Source: Methanobacteriota archaeon
GTDB lineage: Archaea > Halobacteriota > Methanosarcinia > Methanosarcinales > Methanosarcinaceae
NCBI GenBank assembly: GCA_030054735.1
Contig: JASGVX010000004.1
Span: 1 to 64,000 of the forward strand
Length of the DNA stretch: 64,000 bases
Direction: 5' to 3'
This document shows, piece after piece, positions 29,839-39,155 of this stretch (its first letter is position 1; each line of letters starts with the position of its first letter). A program made the translations under genes and the position numbers. The notes below the pieces were generated by a model. It saw only the letters and a list, made by a program, of their open reading frames with translations, had not been told where the DNA came from and searched no databases.

Positions 29839-29884
29839 GCACATAGCTCAATATGCAGAAAGCCGGAGAACTAAGAGTGAGTCA

Positions 29885-30598
29885 ATGAGCAGACAGATTT
29901 TCTACAGACCTTTCAGCCTGAAATTCCTGTTCTTATTAATACTCATAACGATCTTTGGACTTGGGTCTTTGTTTCTGGGACTTATCGTTTCTACCTTTAT
30001 GAAAATCGGATTTTCCGCAAAAGACGCGCTATTAATCCTCTTCCTGTCTCTCATTGGGAGTGGGATCAAGATCCCACTGACAACTCTGAGATCTGATATT
30101 CCGGTTGTCAGGGACAGTTAGATAAAGGTCTTTGGGATTGCCTGCAGGATTCCTGTCCAGAAGATAGTCAGGAATGAAACTGTAATTGCTATCAATGTTG
30201 GAGGGGCAGTTATTCCGATCTTGATTTCCACTTACCTTCTTATGAAATTCCCTTCTTCTTTCTATCTTGCAGGAGCAGGGGTGGCAATTGTTGCAGTTAT
30301 AACACATTCTGTAGCAAGACCGATCAAAGGAGTAGGCATTGCAACTCCTGCTCTGGTCCCGCCACTTACATCTGTTCTTGCTGCAGTCCTGCTTTCCTCG
30401 GCTATCCATATCCCTCCCGCTGAAACATGCCGTGTAATTATTGCCTATACTGGAGGAGTGCTTGGGACTCTTATAGGAGCTGACCTGCTTAACCTGAAAA
30501 AAATTAAGAACCTGGGGGCTCCCATTGCAAGCATTGGAGGAGCAGGTACCTTTGATGGAATTTTCTTAAGCGGATTTATCGCCCTGCTCCTGATCTGA
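29885..30598 (+). CDS. DUF1614 membrane protein with an in-frame UAG codon
   Basis: Two open stretches in the same frame (to 30121, and on to 30598) together give a complete DUF1614 membrane protein of 238 codons. Only one amber codon at 30119-30121 (codon 79) separates them, directly after LRSDIPVVRDS; the text continues IKVFGIACRIPVQK as in a normal member. Hydrophobic helices lie at about 14-36, 42-60, 110-135 and onward. Methanosarcina reads some UAG codons as pyrrolysine, so this may be a full-length protein with Pyl; but it may also be a nonsense mutation. Start ATG 29885 (MSRQIFYRPFS) is the best family fit. Confidence 0.65.
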
Positions 30599-30899
30599 AA
30601 AAAGCAGACCCTGATTCTGGTTGATCTATTCCGTATCCTGAATGAGAATTTTTAGTAAATCTCCCTTTGTAGCACTGGGCCGAGAGCTGCCCTTTCATAT
30701 TAGAAAAAATACCTGTAAACCCCACAATTAAGAGAGATAATATATTGAAAATGCTCCAGGAAGCTGTCTCAAAACTAGATCTGGTTCTACAATTGGAGAA
30801 AATATTTTATTATAAGGCTAATTCGCACACAACTTTTGGGAAAAGACTTATTTGATTGGAGTTTATACTTTTTGACCAAAAGTGATATCTTGTGGCTTT
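30599..30899. other. Intergenic; possible old IS end
   Basis: No gene is evident. A segment near 30757-30780 (AGGAAGCTGTCTCAAAACT) looks like the outer end of an insertion sequence, but no transposase or second end is attached. Confidence 0.2.
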
Positions 30900-32725
30900 A
30901 AATTTGTAAGGTCTAATAAAAATTAATTAATCATTCCTAGAGATGGTATCAGATTTGATTCAAAATCAGTATTAATAAGCTTAATTCTCTTATATAATAC
31001 ATCTCAATTTTAGAAATATTTATTAATATATAGGGTCTAATAAACATATGCACTTCAAGATCAAAACTATATCTGGTCGAAAATATCTTTACGTCATAAA
31101 GAATGAACGAATTGATGGAAAAGTTGTTCAAACAATTCAAAAGTACGTTGGGACTGCCGACCAGGTTTATGATTTCATTATGGAAGAAAAAGAAACAAGG
31201 ATAGCTTCATATTCTTTCGGGAAACCAGCTGCCTTGCTCAAGGCAGCTGAAGATCTAGGACTCATAGAAGCTTTGAACAAACACATTGACAGGAAAAACA
31301 TTATGGGTCTTACTCCTGCAGAATATCTTCTTCTAATCATCATCGGAAGATCCGAAGAAGCCCCCAGCAGGAATGTTCTTGATGAATATTTTATGGGGAG
31401 TTTACTCAAGTTTTTCTGGAATCCAAAGTACAAACTCTCAAGTCAGAACTTCCTTAATTACATGGAAAAATTGGATGAAGAAACGATTCGAAGAATCGAA
31501 TTAGATCTTTCCCAAACACTAATTCAAAAAGGAATCAGGCCTGCTAAACTAACATTTGACACGACTAACTTTTACACTCACATTGAGCATGGAGAAAACC
31601 TTCCAGAAAAAGGTTTCTCTAAAGATAAACGGCATGATAAAAACCTCATTGGTGTCGGCTTAACAACTTCAGACAAGAACATCCCTTTCCAGACAATCAC
31701 ATATCCCGCAAATCTACCAGATTCGACTTTGTTCTCAGACATTATCGACAGGATCTGTAAACGTATTGAAGAAATAGGAATTCCTCTCGAAGAGATGACA
31801 ATTGTTTTTGACCGAGGGATGAACTCCACAGATAAGCTCGAACATGTTCTGGATAAAATGCATGTTCTTGGGGCTTTACCTTCGTCTATGTCTAAGGATC
31901 TATTCCATATTTCTTTGTCTTGTTATGAGGAGGAATGGGAGAAGGGAAAAAAGGACGTCGTAAAAGCTCACCGCATTAAAGGAGTCTGGTATGAAAAGGA
32001 GCACACTGGAGTAATAAAGTACAGTGAAACTACAAAAAGAAAACAGATGCATGAGTGGGAAACAAAAAAAGCCGTCATTCTGGAGAAAATTGAAGAAATA
32101 AGATCAAAACTTAACCACAAAGGAAAAGGAAGAAAAATGACCGCAAAAGGTCTTATGAACCGTGTTGTTGATACAATTCCAGAGCAATATAGGGGTCTTT
32201 TTGATTACAATGTCGTTGAAAAAGAGGGTGAGTTACAACTTAATTTCAGTTTAAATGATGATAAGGAAAAAGAGTTTTTTTTAACAATGGGAAAAACTGT
32301 TGTGTTTACTGATAAGGAAAATCTTGCAACAAAAGAAATTATGGACATCTATGATTCCAGAAACATGATTGAAGAGGATATTAAGTGGCTGAAAGACAGG
32401 TTATTGATGCCGGTAAAACCTGCATATCTCAGAAAGGATGTGAATGTCAGAGCTCATGTATTTCTCTGTGTTATGGGGTTGCTGCTCCACAATTATTTAC
32501 TTCATTTAATCGATGATCAGGAGATATCAATTCAAAAGTTGACCAATAATCTCGAAAAGATAAGAATGGGATTAGTATACAAGGGAAAGGAAAGAAAAAA
32601 TGTAGAGTTTGTCATTGAGGAAATGAACAAAGAAACTGCTGAGATATTTACAAAACTTCAACTTGGGAATTATATCCCAGCTTGAAGGTATAAACTTAAT
32701 TAATTTTTTATTAGACTTCAAATTT
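30900..32725 (+). mobile_element. IS1634-type insertion sequence
   Basis: The ends are inverted repeats: AAATTTGTAAGGTCTAATAA from 30900 and, on the other strand from 32725, AAATTTGAAGTCTAATAAA. Between them is one intact transposase gene. The TCTAATAAA motif also recurs inside the left end near 31033. No clear target duplication is visible. A 117-bp mobile repeat begins five bases after the right end. Confidence 0.8.
31048..32685 (+). CDS. IS1634-family transposase
   Basis: A complete 545-residue DDE transposase of the IS4/IS1634 type. Candidate catalytic residues are D in LTFDTTNFYTHIE (near 171), D in IVFDRGMNST (near 253) and E in RNMIEEDIKWLK (near 444). The N-terminal 60 residues form the small beta domain seen in the family. 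Codon use is slightly AT-richer than neighbouring genes, consistent with a mobile gene. The protein appears intact, so the element may be active. Confidence 0.92.
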   Translation: MHFKIKTISGRKYLYVIKNERIDGKVVQTIQKYVGTADQVYDFIMEEKETRIASYSFGKPAALLKAAEDLGLIEALNKHIDRKNIMGLTPAEYLLLIIIGRSEEAPSRNVLDEYFMGSLLKFFWNPKYKLSSQNFLNYMEKLDEETIRRIELDLSQTLIQKGIRPAKLTFDTTNFYTHIEHGENLPEKGFSKDKRHDKNLIGVGLTTSDKNIPFQTITYPANLPDSTLFSDIIDRICKRIEEIGIPLEEMTIVFDRGMNSTDKLEHVLDKMHVLGALPSSMSKDLFHISLSCYEEEWEKGKKDVVKAHRIKGVWYEKEHTGVIKYSETTKRKQMHEWETKKAVILEKIEEIRSKLNHKGKGRKMTAKGLMNRVVDTIPEQYRGLFDYNVVEKEGELQLNFSLNDDKEKEFFLTMGKTVVFTDKENLATKEIMDIYDSRNMIEEDIKWLKDRLLMPVKPAYLRKDVNVRAHVFLCVMGLLLHNYLLHLIDDQEISIQKLTNNLEKIRMGLVYKGKERKNVEFVIEEMNKETAEIFTKLQLGNYIPA

Positions 32726-32729
32726 TTTA

Positions 32730-32846
32730 TAGGACTTACGCACTTGAAATGTAAAATCAGAGACATGCGGGCTCGTCAACATTATTTGAGTTTATACCGT
32801 TAAGTCACTACCGCTCGTGGTTTTCAATTCAACTGCGTAAGTCCTA
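32730..32846. mobile_element. 117-bp inverted-repeat element (family 1, copy 2)
   Basis: Same element as at 12455 and 44776, in the opposite orientation: it begins TAGGACTTACGCACTTGAA and ends TTCAACTGCGTAAGTCCTA. It touches the right end of the IS1634 element, so one may have landed next to the other in an insertion-prone AT-rich site. Confidence 0.85.
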
Positions 32847-33297
32847 TATTACTTAAAATTTTTTAGATATCAGGCGCGTGTCCTTAAATAAACTTCATAA
32901 ATATTATAGCTATTGAGTGATATTTATTAAAAAAGATCTCTATAAACTGGCAAATTAAAGACTTGCAGCCGCCAGTAAGTTTTAAAAGAAAATTATCCAT
33001 ACAAGAGCCCTACAGAAAATATATTTATCATATTGGGCTTACCATGTATCTGGGCTTTAGAACATCAGAATATTACTAAGCCCATTTTACTTTAAATTTA
33101 TAATAATACAATCATCTTACCTGTACATTCTAACATATACTCTTACTCATTTCACTGGCTTACTCTTATACCATATTTCATATCACCTGCGCGCAAATAC
33201 CTGTGATCTGAAAGAAAAATAAAGATATGAAGTTGACCTGTATAAAATTGCTATTATTTAAGTAAAAAAATAGAGAAAAATAGAGAAAAACAGGAGA
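32847..33297. other. Intergenic, AT-rich; nothing recognised
   Basis: About 450 bp with no convincing frame, RNA or repeat, other than a short A-rich GAGAAAAATA duplication just before the next ATG. Confidence 0.5.
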
Positions 33298-33852
33298 ATG
33301 GATGTAGTGACCGAATTCGAACGTGTGCTTGTGAACTCATTTAATGCATACATTGAGGAAAAAGGCATAAGAGCCATCTCCTACCGGATTAAGCAGCAAA
33401 GGTTTACTTCTCAGTTCCTTGACGTGCTTGTAGATTCTCTTGACCCTGACCTTTATCTGGGAATAGAATGCAAAAGTATCTCCGTGGACAAAGGGGCGAA
33501 TGCACTTTATTTTACCCAGCATTTTACAGTGGATAAAATGGGGGTGCATCAAATAGAAAGAATTTCAGACTACCTGAATAAATCAGGAAGAAGGGGATTC
33601 CTGGCAGTGGAACTTCGCCTCGGGATGGGCCATGAAAGAGAAGCATATATGATCCCCTGGGAAGACCTGGAGAAGAGCTATCATTCAGAGAGCCTCAAAC
33701 TCACAGTACAGGAAATTCGAGACTTTCCTGAAATAAAAAGGGATGGGAAAGGTTACATAATAAACCCGAAAGAATGGGAAAGAAGAAATCACTGGGGAAA
33801 AGATGATATTAAACTGAATCTAGCAGAGAATCTCGGAGAAACTAATGACTGA
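33298..33852 (+). CDS. PD-(D/E)xK nuclease-like protein
   Basis: A 184-residue archaeal protein with the core of a restriction-like nuclease. E7 in VTEFERV, D42 in SQFLDVLVD and the E57-x-K59 pair in LGIECKS line up as E...D...ExK, as in Holliday-junction resolvase Hjc. The rest of the fold (HQIERISDYLNKSGRRGFLAVE) also resembles that group. The ATG has AGGAGA just upstream. It overlaps the next gene by eight bases, so the two are co-translated. The natural DNA substrate is unknown. Confidence 0.65.
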   Translation: MDVVTEFERVLVNSFNAYIEEKGIRAISYRIKQQRFTSQFLDVLVDSLDPDLYLGIECKSISVDKGANALYFTQHFTVDKMGVHQIERISDYLNKSGRRGFLAVELRLGMGHEREAYMIPWEDLEKSYHSESLKLTVQEIRDFPEIKRDGKGYIINPKEWERRNHWGKDDIKLNLAENLGETND

Positions 33853-35245
33853 AATTATAGAAATATTCAGAAAAGAAGCAGATAGGTGTGCTGAAGAGAT
33901 CAAGAAACACAGATCTATACATGTAGTATCCCATATTGATGCAGACGGGCTGACTTCTGCAGGGATTATATGCACAGCTCTTGAAAGGGGAAATTTCGAG
34001 TATACAACCAGTTTTGTAAAGCAGCTTGATGAAAACGCCCTTGATACTATTGCAGACGAGAGCCATGAGCTTGTAATCTTTACAGACCTGGGAAGCGGGA
34101 TGTGCGAACATATTAAATCCCGGGGGATCAATGCTGTAATCTCAGACCACCACCAGCCGCAGGGGACTCTCGAATTCCATCTCAATCCCCACCTTTTTGG
34201 AGCAAACGGTTCTTATGAACTGAGCGGTTCGGGAAGTACTTACCTTCTGGCTTCAGCCCTGGGAAAAAACAGAGATCTTTCCTCACTTGCCATTGTAGGG
34301 GCTATTGGAGACATGCAGCACCTGAAAATGGGACAGCTTACAGGAATTAACAGGAAAATTCTTGAGGAAGGAGTAAAAGGTGGCTACCTGGAGTTCAAAA
34401 AAGATCTGACACTATTTGGAAAGCAGACCCGCCCTATTTACAAACTCCTTCAGTATTCATCTGATCCTTATCTTCCCGGACTTACCGGAGATGAGGATGC
34501 TTGCATTAATTTTATTCACTCGTTGAATGTTCGCTTCAGCCAGGACGAACGCTGGAGGCGCTGGATAGACCTGGAAATCTCGGAGAAACAGAAAATAATT
34601 TCAGGGCTTTTCCAGTACTGCCTTAACTCAGGGATACCCTCATACAAAATTGAGCGCCTGATAGGTGAAGTTTATGTCCTTCTTAAAGAAAGAGAAGGTA
34701 CAGAAATGAGAGACGCCTCAGAATTTTCTACCCTCCTCAATGCTACTGCCAGGTATGACCATGCCGATATCGGGCTTGCGGTCTGTATGGGAGACAGGGA
34801 AAACGCCTATGAAAACGCCAAAAAATTGCTTGCCGAACACAGGCAAAACCTCGTTAACGGGCTCATTTACGTAAAAGAGAATGGGGTCACTCAACTGGAA
34901 AACATCCAATACTTTGATGCGGGTTCACAGATAAAGGAAACAATTGTAGGGATAATTGCAGGCATGAGTTCCACAGTAGTTGAAAACAGGGACCTCCCGA
35001 TTATTGCCTTTGCAAAAACAGATGCTGGGGTTAAGGTATCAGCAAGAGGGACACAGGACCTGATCCGCAGAGGAGTAAACCTATCTGAAGCAATGTCAAC
35101 CGTATCAGCAGAAGTAGGAGGTGCAGGCGGTGGGCATGATATTGCTGCGGGGGCAACTATTCCTGAAAATGCAAAAGAAGAGTTCACCAGGAAACTGAAC
35201 TTTTTCATAGGGGAACAGCTTCGGCGGAAAGTAAATTCAGGATAA
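33845..35245 (+). CDS. DHH-family phosphoesterase, archaeal RecJ-like
   Basis: A 466-residue DHH/DHHA1 phosphoesterase. The first metal motif SHIDADGLTSAG (about 29-40), a second VIFTDLGSG (78-86), the DHH itself at 101-103 and the C-terminal GGGHDIAAGA starting at 428 are all intact. Archaeal members include the GINS-associated nuclease GAN and RecJ-like 5'-3' or 3'-5' exonucleases for DNA or RNA. The gene is tightly linked to the nuclease-like gene before it, pointing to a joint DNA-processing role; which RecJ paralogue this is I cannot tell. Confidence 0.85.
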   Translation: MTEIIEIFRKEADRCAEEIKKHRSIHVVSHIDADGLTSAGIICTALERGNFEYTTSFVKQLDENALDTIADESHELVIFTDLGSGMCEHIKSRGINAVISDHHQPQGTLEFHLNPHLFGANGSYELSGSGSTYLLASALGKNRDLSSLAIVGAIGDMQHLKMGQLTGINRKILEEGVKGGYLEFKKDLTLFGKQTRPIYKLLQYSSDPYLPGLTGDEDACINFIHSLNVRFSQDERWRRWIDLEISEKQKIISGLFQYCLNSGIPSYKIERLIGEVYVLLKEREGTEMRDASEFSTLLNATARYDHADIGLAVCMGDRENAYENAKKLLAEHRQNLVNGLIYVKENGVTQLENIQYFDAGSQIKETIVGIIAGMSSTVVENRDLPIIAFAKTDAGVKVSARGTQDLIRRGVNLSEAMSTVSAEVGGAGGGHDIAAGATIPENAKEEFTRKLNFFIGEQLRRKVNSG

Positions 35246-35368
35246 GAAGAGCAGCCCTCTGGAAACTATTCCGGAAAGCCTGATTTATGCAGAAAAATAT
35301 CCTGGTCTCTAACTAGATAAAAGACTTTCTGAAACAGGAATTTGCGGAACAGGAATTATACACAGGTT

Positions 35369-36127
35369 TCAGACAAGGTCTTCAATCCGGCTCATTTCCC
35401 TAAAAGGAATTAACCTCGACATCGCACTTGTGTCTATTGGAATACCATACTCCTGCACAACAGCCATCGGGTTTGTTCCTCCAATAACGACTATTCCGAG
35501 ATGGTCTCTCTCAATTGGGACGTCAAGTACCCTTGTATTTGGCTCTCCCACTTCTAAAATTCCACTGAAGCCTGCGTCCAGAAGATCAGAAAGGCTGCTT
35601 TCAATCTCATCTCTTGCAACCATGGGAGCTTCTCTTAGATTTGCAAGGATCTTGCCGGAACCTGTTCTTAGCATTTCAGATACTGAAGTAATTCCCTGAG
35701 ACATCAGGATTTCAAGGGGGTCTACAGTAGTACTTACATATGTAAGCACGTCAGTGAAGCGTACAGGAATCCCATTCCGGATTTGAACAACCCCGCCAAG
35801 CTTCGGATTTACAGGAATCCCTGCTTTTAGGAGTACCCCATCAATAGTTATACTGCATACAGTCCCTATTCCTACTTTTCCTTTCTCAATGGTCATGTCT
35901 CCTATAGATTCCCCTTCCGAAATCACTTTCACAAAGTGGGTTACGGAAAGCCCGCTTGCGATGACCATCTTGAAGATGCCGAGTACATCGTCCAGGTCTT
36001 TTTTATTGATAAGCGAGAGATTAAGAATGACATCTCCATCCATTTTCTTTGGATCAAATGTGGTCCTGTACATAAGATCCCGGATTCTGGATGATGTAAA
36101 TTGAATACGGTATCCATTTTTTTGCAT
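35369..36127 (-). CDS. nrpRII: Stand-alone NrpR domain, probable NrpRII
   Basis: The 252-residue protein is a single DUF128/NrpR regulatory domain without the usual winged helix. It has [20 protein letters not shown] and [19 protein letters not shown], hallmarks of the family. NrpR represses nitrogen genes and releases them on binding 2-oxoglutarate. In Methanosarcina the role is split between NrpRI (DNA binding) and NrpRII (no DNA binding), and this protein fits NrpRII. GGAGGGTTGAA precedes the ATG at 36127. The partner is not in this window. Confidence 0.75.
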   Translation of the reverse strand: MQKNGYRIQFTSSRIRDLMYRTTFDPKKMDGDVILNLSLINKKDLDDVLGIFKMVIASGLSVTHFVKVISEGESIGDMTIEKGKVGIGTVCSITIDGVLLKAGIPVNPKLGGVVQIRNGIPVRFTDVLTYVSTTVDPLEILMSQGITSVSEMLRTGSGKILANLREAPMVARDEIESSLSDLLDAGFSGILEVGEPNTRVLDVPIERDHLGIVVIGGTNPMAVVQEYGIPIDTSAMSRLIPFREMSRIEDLV

Positions 36128-36343
36128 TTCAACCCTCCAGTAATTGAAGGAATTTGTACCTATTATAAGTTATGTATTATTGTGGAGAAAGAAATATCCT
36201 TCTGGCCTGTATAGACACTCTCTAAGTCCGCCTTTAAAAAGCTACAAGAGAAAAAGGTAAAATAAAGTATCTTAAAGGAACCTTTGGGAAAAGATAGAAG
36301 GAAATGAAGTTTTTTATCCGTTATAAAACTTAGGAGTTCTCTT

Positions 36344-37084
36344 TCAAAGAACTCCTGCCAGGAAATCCATAAACTCTTGCGGAGACGTCAGGAATCTTAG
36401 CCTGTCAGCATCGTATATGAGTTCGTACATGTTTTCTCCGGAATTAAGCCCGAATTCCTTAACTCTCAGAGGTTTAACGTAACGGATAGAAGGGATGCCT
36501 CTATAGAGAGGATTTTTGGCAAAGCCGTCTTTAAGAAGGAAATAGGCAGCTCCGGAAAGTCTTTTTATAGGCTCATAGACGGAAGAGAAATCCCGGCAGA
36601 CCCAGTTTGCCATTTCAAGTGTCTTTTCCGAGGCATTAATTGTTACATGTCCGTATCCAGGTGGGACAAGCACCACATCTCCCTTTTCAGCTTTGATAAC
36701 TGCCAGGTCCAGGACGACGTCCTCTTCTCCGGGTTCCACCTTTTGCAACAGATAGGTTCCAGAACCTTCAAGCACCTGGTAAATTTCAGGATAGGACAGA
36801 TATGTTCCCGGAACCTGTGGGTGGTAGTGACCTGCTGTTTTAATGTATTCCAACCCGAGCATTCCGGGAGGGATTCTTGTAATGTCATACCTGAGGTGTA
36901 GGGATTTGATTAGCTCAAGATCAGAGTCACTTTTGGCAAGGTCCCTGAACATATAATACATATCTCTATTTAACTCATCTGTCTTTTCAAACCATTCTCT
37001 ATCAAACAGCAGATCTTCCATATCATGGAGTTTTCTTACATCTGCCACAGTGACTTTGTTCCCGAACTTCAGTGTTACTGCCAT
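36344..37084 (-). CDS. pgi: Cupin-type glucose-6-phosphate isomerase
   Basis: The archaeal metal-dependent isomerase that interconverts glucose- and fructose-6-phosphate in gluconeogenesis. It is unrelated to the classical enzyme. The cupin metal site is complete: H86 and H88 in TAGHYHP, E100 in SYPEIYQVLEGSG, and H146 in PGYGHVTINA. The 246-residue length is longer than the Pyrococcus form by a C-terminal extension. AAGGGGA precedes the ATG. Confidence 0.93.
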   Translation of the reverse strand: MAVTLKFGNKVTVADVRKLHDMEDLLFDREWFEKTDELNRDMYYMFRDLAKSDSDLELIKSLHLRYDITRIPPGMLGLEYIKTAGHYHPQVPGTYLSYPEIYQVLEGSGTYLLQKVEPGEEDVVLDLAVIKAEKGDVVLVPPGYGHVTINASEKTLEMANWVCRDFSSVYEPIKRLSGAAYFLLKDGFAKNPLYRGIPSIRYVKPLRVKEFGLNSGENMYELIYDADRLRFLTSPQEFMDFLAGVL

Positions 37085-37140
37085 TGAATTCCCCTTTCAT
37101 TTAAAGTTACAATAATCTTTACCACAGAGAAACTGTTCAA

Positions 37141-37150
37141 CTATATATAC
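37141..37150 (-). promoter_or_regulatory. Probable TATA box of pgi
   Basis: The minus strand reads GTATATATAG about 57 bases before the pgi start codon, a strong archaeal TATA match. Confidence 0.5.
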
Positions 37151-37291
37151 GATCCTGCTATAAAGGCTAGCAGGATTTAGTAAGACCAAAATTCAGAACA
37201 GTAATATGAATGCAGTTATCAACTGACAATATATATCAATTACTGACATTTCTACTTTTTGGCGGAATCTTCAAAGGAAAAAACGTAGTTT

Positions 37292-38041
37292 TCACGCCTT
37301 TAAAGCTTTTTCAACCATTTTAGGGTAAGTAAGTTCAATAATAGTTTTCAGATTTACGATATCTTCCTCATTATATTTGACAAGCAAATTAAGAGCTTCC
37401 CTATCTCCTTTTTCATATTGCTTCCAGAGCCGGACGGCTTCAAATCCGTCCATACCATCCGTATCCTCACTTCTGCAGATCCCGAGCAGCTTTTCAATAT
37501 GTTTTAGCCCCCCTCCGTATCCTATGCGTCTTAGAGGATACATCAGGTCTATATGGAGCTGCTTGAACTCTATTTCTGGGAATTCGGATTTTATGAAAGG
37601 GATATCAAAACGAGCTCCGTTAAAGGACACGAGGAGCCTGTATTTTGAAAACTCCTTTACAATATCTTCAAGATTGATTCCTCTTACATATGTTTTGGTC
37701 TTATTTCCATCATATATTCCAACAACAGTTATCTTATCACTTATTGGGGAGAGCCCCGTGGTTTCTATATCGAAGAAAGCAACAGAGTCTGAAAATAGAG
37801 AATAAGCCCTCCAGTGTTCTGCAGACGGGAGACGTTGCGAAAAAAAGAAGCAATCTTTTTCAGCTAGATGGCTGGAAGATACCTTTATTTCTTCACATAT
37901 TCTGGTTCTCTTGCTTGAAGGGATTGAAATCCTGTCTTCCATTTCCAGGAACTCGTCCCATGTATGTATTCCTGAGGCCCAGATTTTCTGTTCAAGCGTT
38001 TTTCCTACACCCGGAATATGAATATATGTGTTCTTCAGCAT
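37292..38041 (-). CDS. RNase H-like 3'-5' exonuclease domain protein
   Basis: A 249-residue protein with an N-terminal helix-hairpin-helix-like region (YIHIPGVGKTLEQKI) and a C-terminal ribonuclease H-like exonuclease domain of the YprB type. Catalytic acids are seen in FFDIETTGLSP (D, E near 91-93), in SFNGARFDIPF (D near 146) and in KYNEEDIVNL (D near 229). It probably trims nucleic acid ends. AGGGGA precedes the ATG. It is not linked to another repair gene here. Confidence 0.8.
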   Translation of the reverse strand: MLKNTYIHIPGVGKTLEQKIWASGIHTWDEFLEMEDRISIPSSKRTRICEEIKVSSSHLAEKDCFFFSQRLPSAEHWRAYSLFSDSVAFFDIETTGLSPISDKITVVGIYDGNKTKTYVRGINLEDIVKEFSKYRLLVSFNGARFDIPFIKSEFPEIEFKQLHIDLMYPLRRIGYGGGLKHIEKLLGICRSEDTDGMDGFEAVRLWKQYEKGDREALNLLVKYNEEDIVNLKTIIELTYPKMVEKALKA

Positions 38042-38274
38042 TTTTCCCCTGGATAATTGGAACTGGTCTTTAATAAAAATACTGCATGAAGGCTGAAAGT
38101 AATATAAAACATAAATAAAGGGCTTATGGACTCAACCTGATAAGAGGGGAAAAAGAATACCAGAAAATTCTAGAAAACCAAAAAAATAAATATTAAGATA
38201 TGGTTACCACCAGACCTATTGAGAAGGAACGATTTTTAGAGGCATAATTAAAAAAATCTCCTTCAAATAAAATT

Positions 38275-38776
38275 TTGATACAGGTGTGTAAGGTAACTGG
38301 CCTTGAGCCAAAAAAGGTCTCTGGGATGAGTGGAGATCCTGATGCAGGTCGTTTTGCAAGCTTCATAGCAGAGGAGCTGAAGTGTTCAAGAAGGGATGTT
38401 GAGGCAATGTTTATAGGAGGGCACGGAGATCTTTATGTTTCTCCTTCCACAGTATACCACTGTTGCTGGAATTCCGCTTCCAGAACTGCTTCCGGAAAAG
38501 ACAATTTCCATACTTGTGGAAAGAACAGTAAACGGAAGGGCCGAAATAGTAGAGCTTCTCAAACAGGGAAGCGCTTTTTATGCGCTCTCTGCAGCTATCC
38601 TACGCATGGCAGAAGCCGTGCTTAAGGATTCGAAGCGTATGCTTCCGGCATCTGCATACCTTGAAGGACAGTATGGACAGAAAGGAATTTACTTCGGAGT
38701 GCCAGTAAAACTGGGAACAAATAGTGTAGGGGAAATTCTGGAAAACATATTTTTAATAGAGAAGAGAGACTGGTGA
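38275..38776 (+). pseudogene. Malate dehydrogenase remnant
   Basis: The first frame reads VTGLEPKKVSGMSGDPDAGR, then GGHGDL; after this, one extra base near 38430 shifts the text and it continues PQYTTVAGIPLPELLPEKTI in the next frame to 38776. This is the C-terminal 60 percent of an NAD-dependent malate/lactate dehydrogenase. The N-terminal Rossmann half, including the NAD loop, is missing. So the gene is both truncated and frameshifted and should be inactive. Confidence 0.85.
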
Positions 38777-38877
38777 AACTGTAAGATATATAAGTATGTT
38801 TTTCATATAAGGTAGAGGAAGAACTTTAAATAAATTTAGAATACATAAATAACTTAAATTAATAGAGCAGGGATATA

Positions 38878-39135
38878 ATGCGCGCAGAACTCACATCACT
38901 TTTTGGCCTGAACATATACACAAATAACGGTGTTTATGTAGGGAAATTGCAGGACCTTGTAATTGATGTAGGGGAACAGAAAGTAACAGGGCTTGCTGTT
39001 TCTGACGTCAACAGGGAACTTTTTGACCTTAGTAGCAGAGGTATTATCATTCCCTACCGGTGGGTTATAACCGCAGCGGATATTATTATAGTTAGAGATG
39101 TTATCCAGAGATACAAAAAGAGGAAAGAAGACTGA
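38878..39135 (+). CDS. PRC-barrel domain protein
   Basis: An 85-residue protein consisting of one PRC-barrel, a small beta-barrel also found in RimM and photosynthetic reaction centres. It contains LFGLNIYTNNGVYVGKLQDL and VTGLAVSDVN, with a basic C-terminus. Archaeal stand-alone members are thought to bind RNA or proteins, but none of the specific partners is known. Start ATG at 38878. Confidence 0.85.
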   Translation: MRAELTSLFGLNIYTNNGVYVGKLQDLVIDVGEQKVTGLAVSDVNRELFDLSSRGIIIPYRWVITAADIIIVRDVIQRYKKRKED

Positions 39136-39155
39136 TTTGTCTTTCGAAAAGGTAT

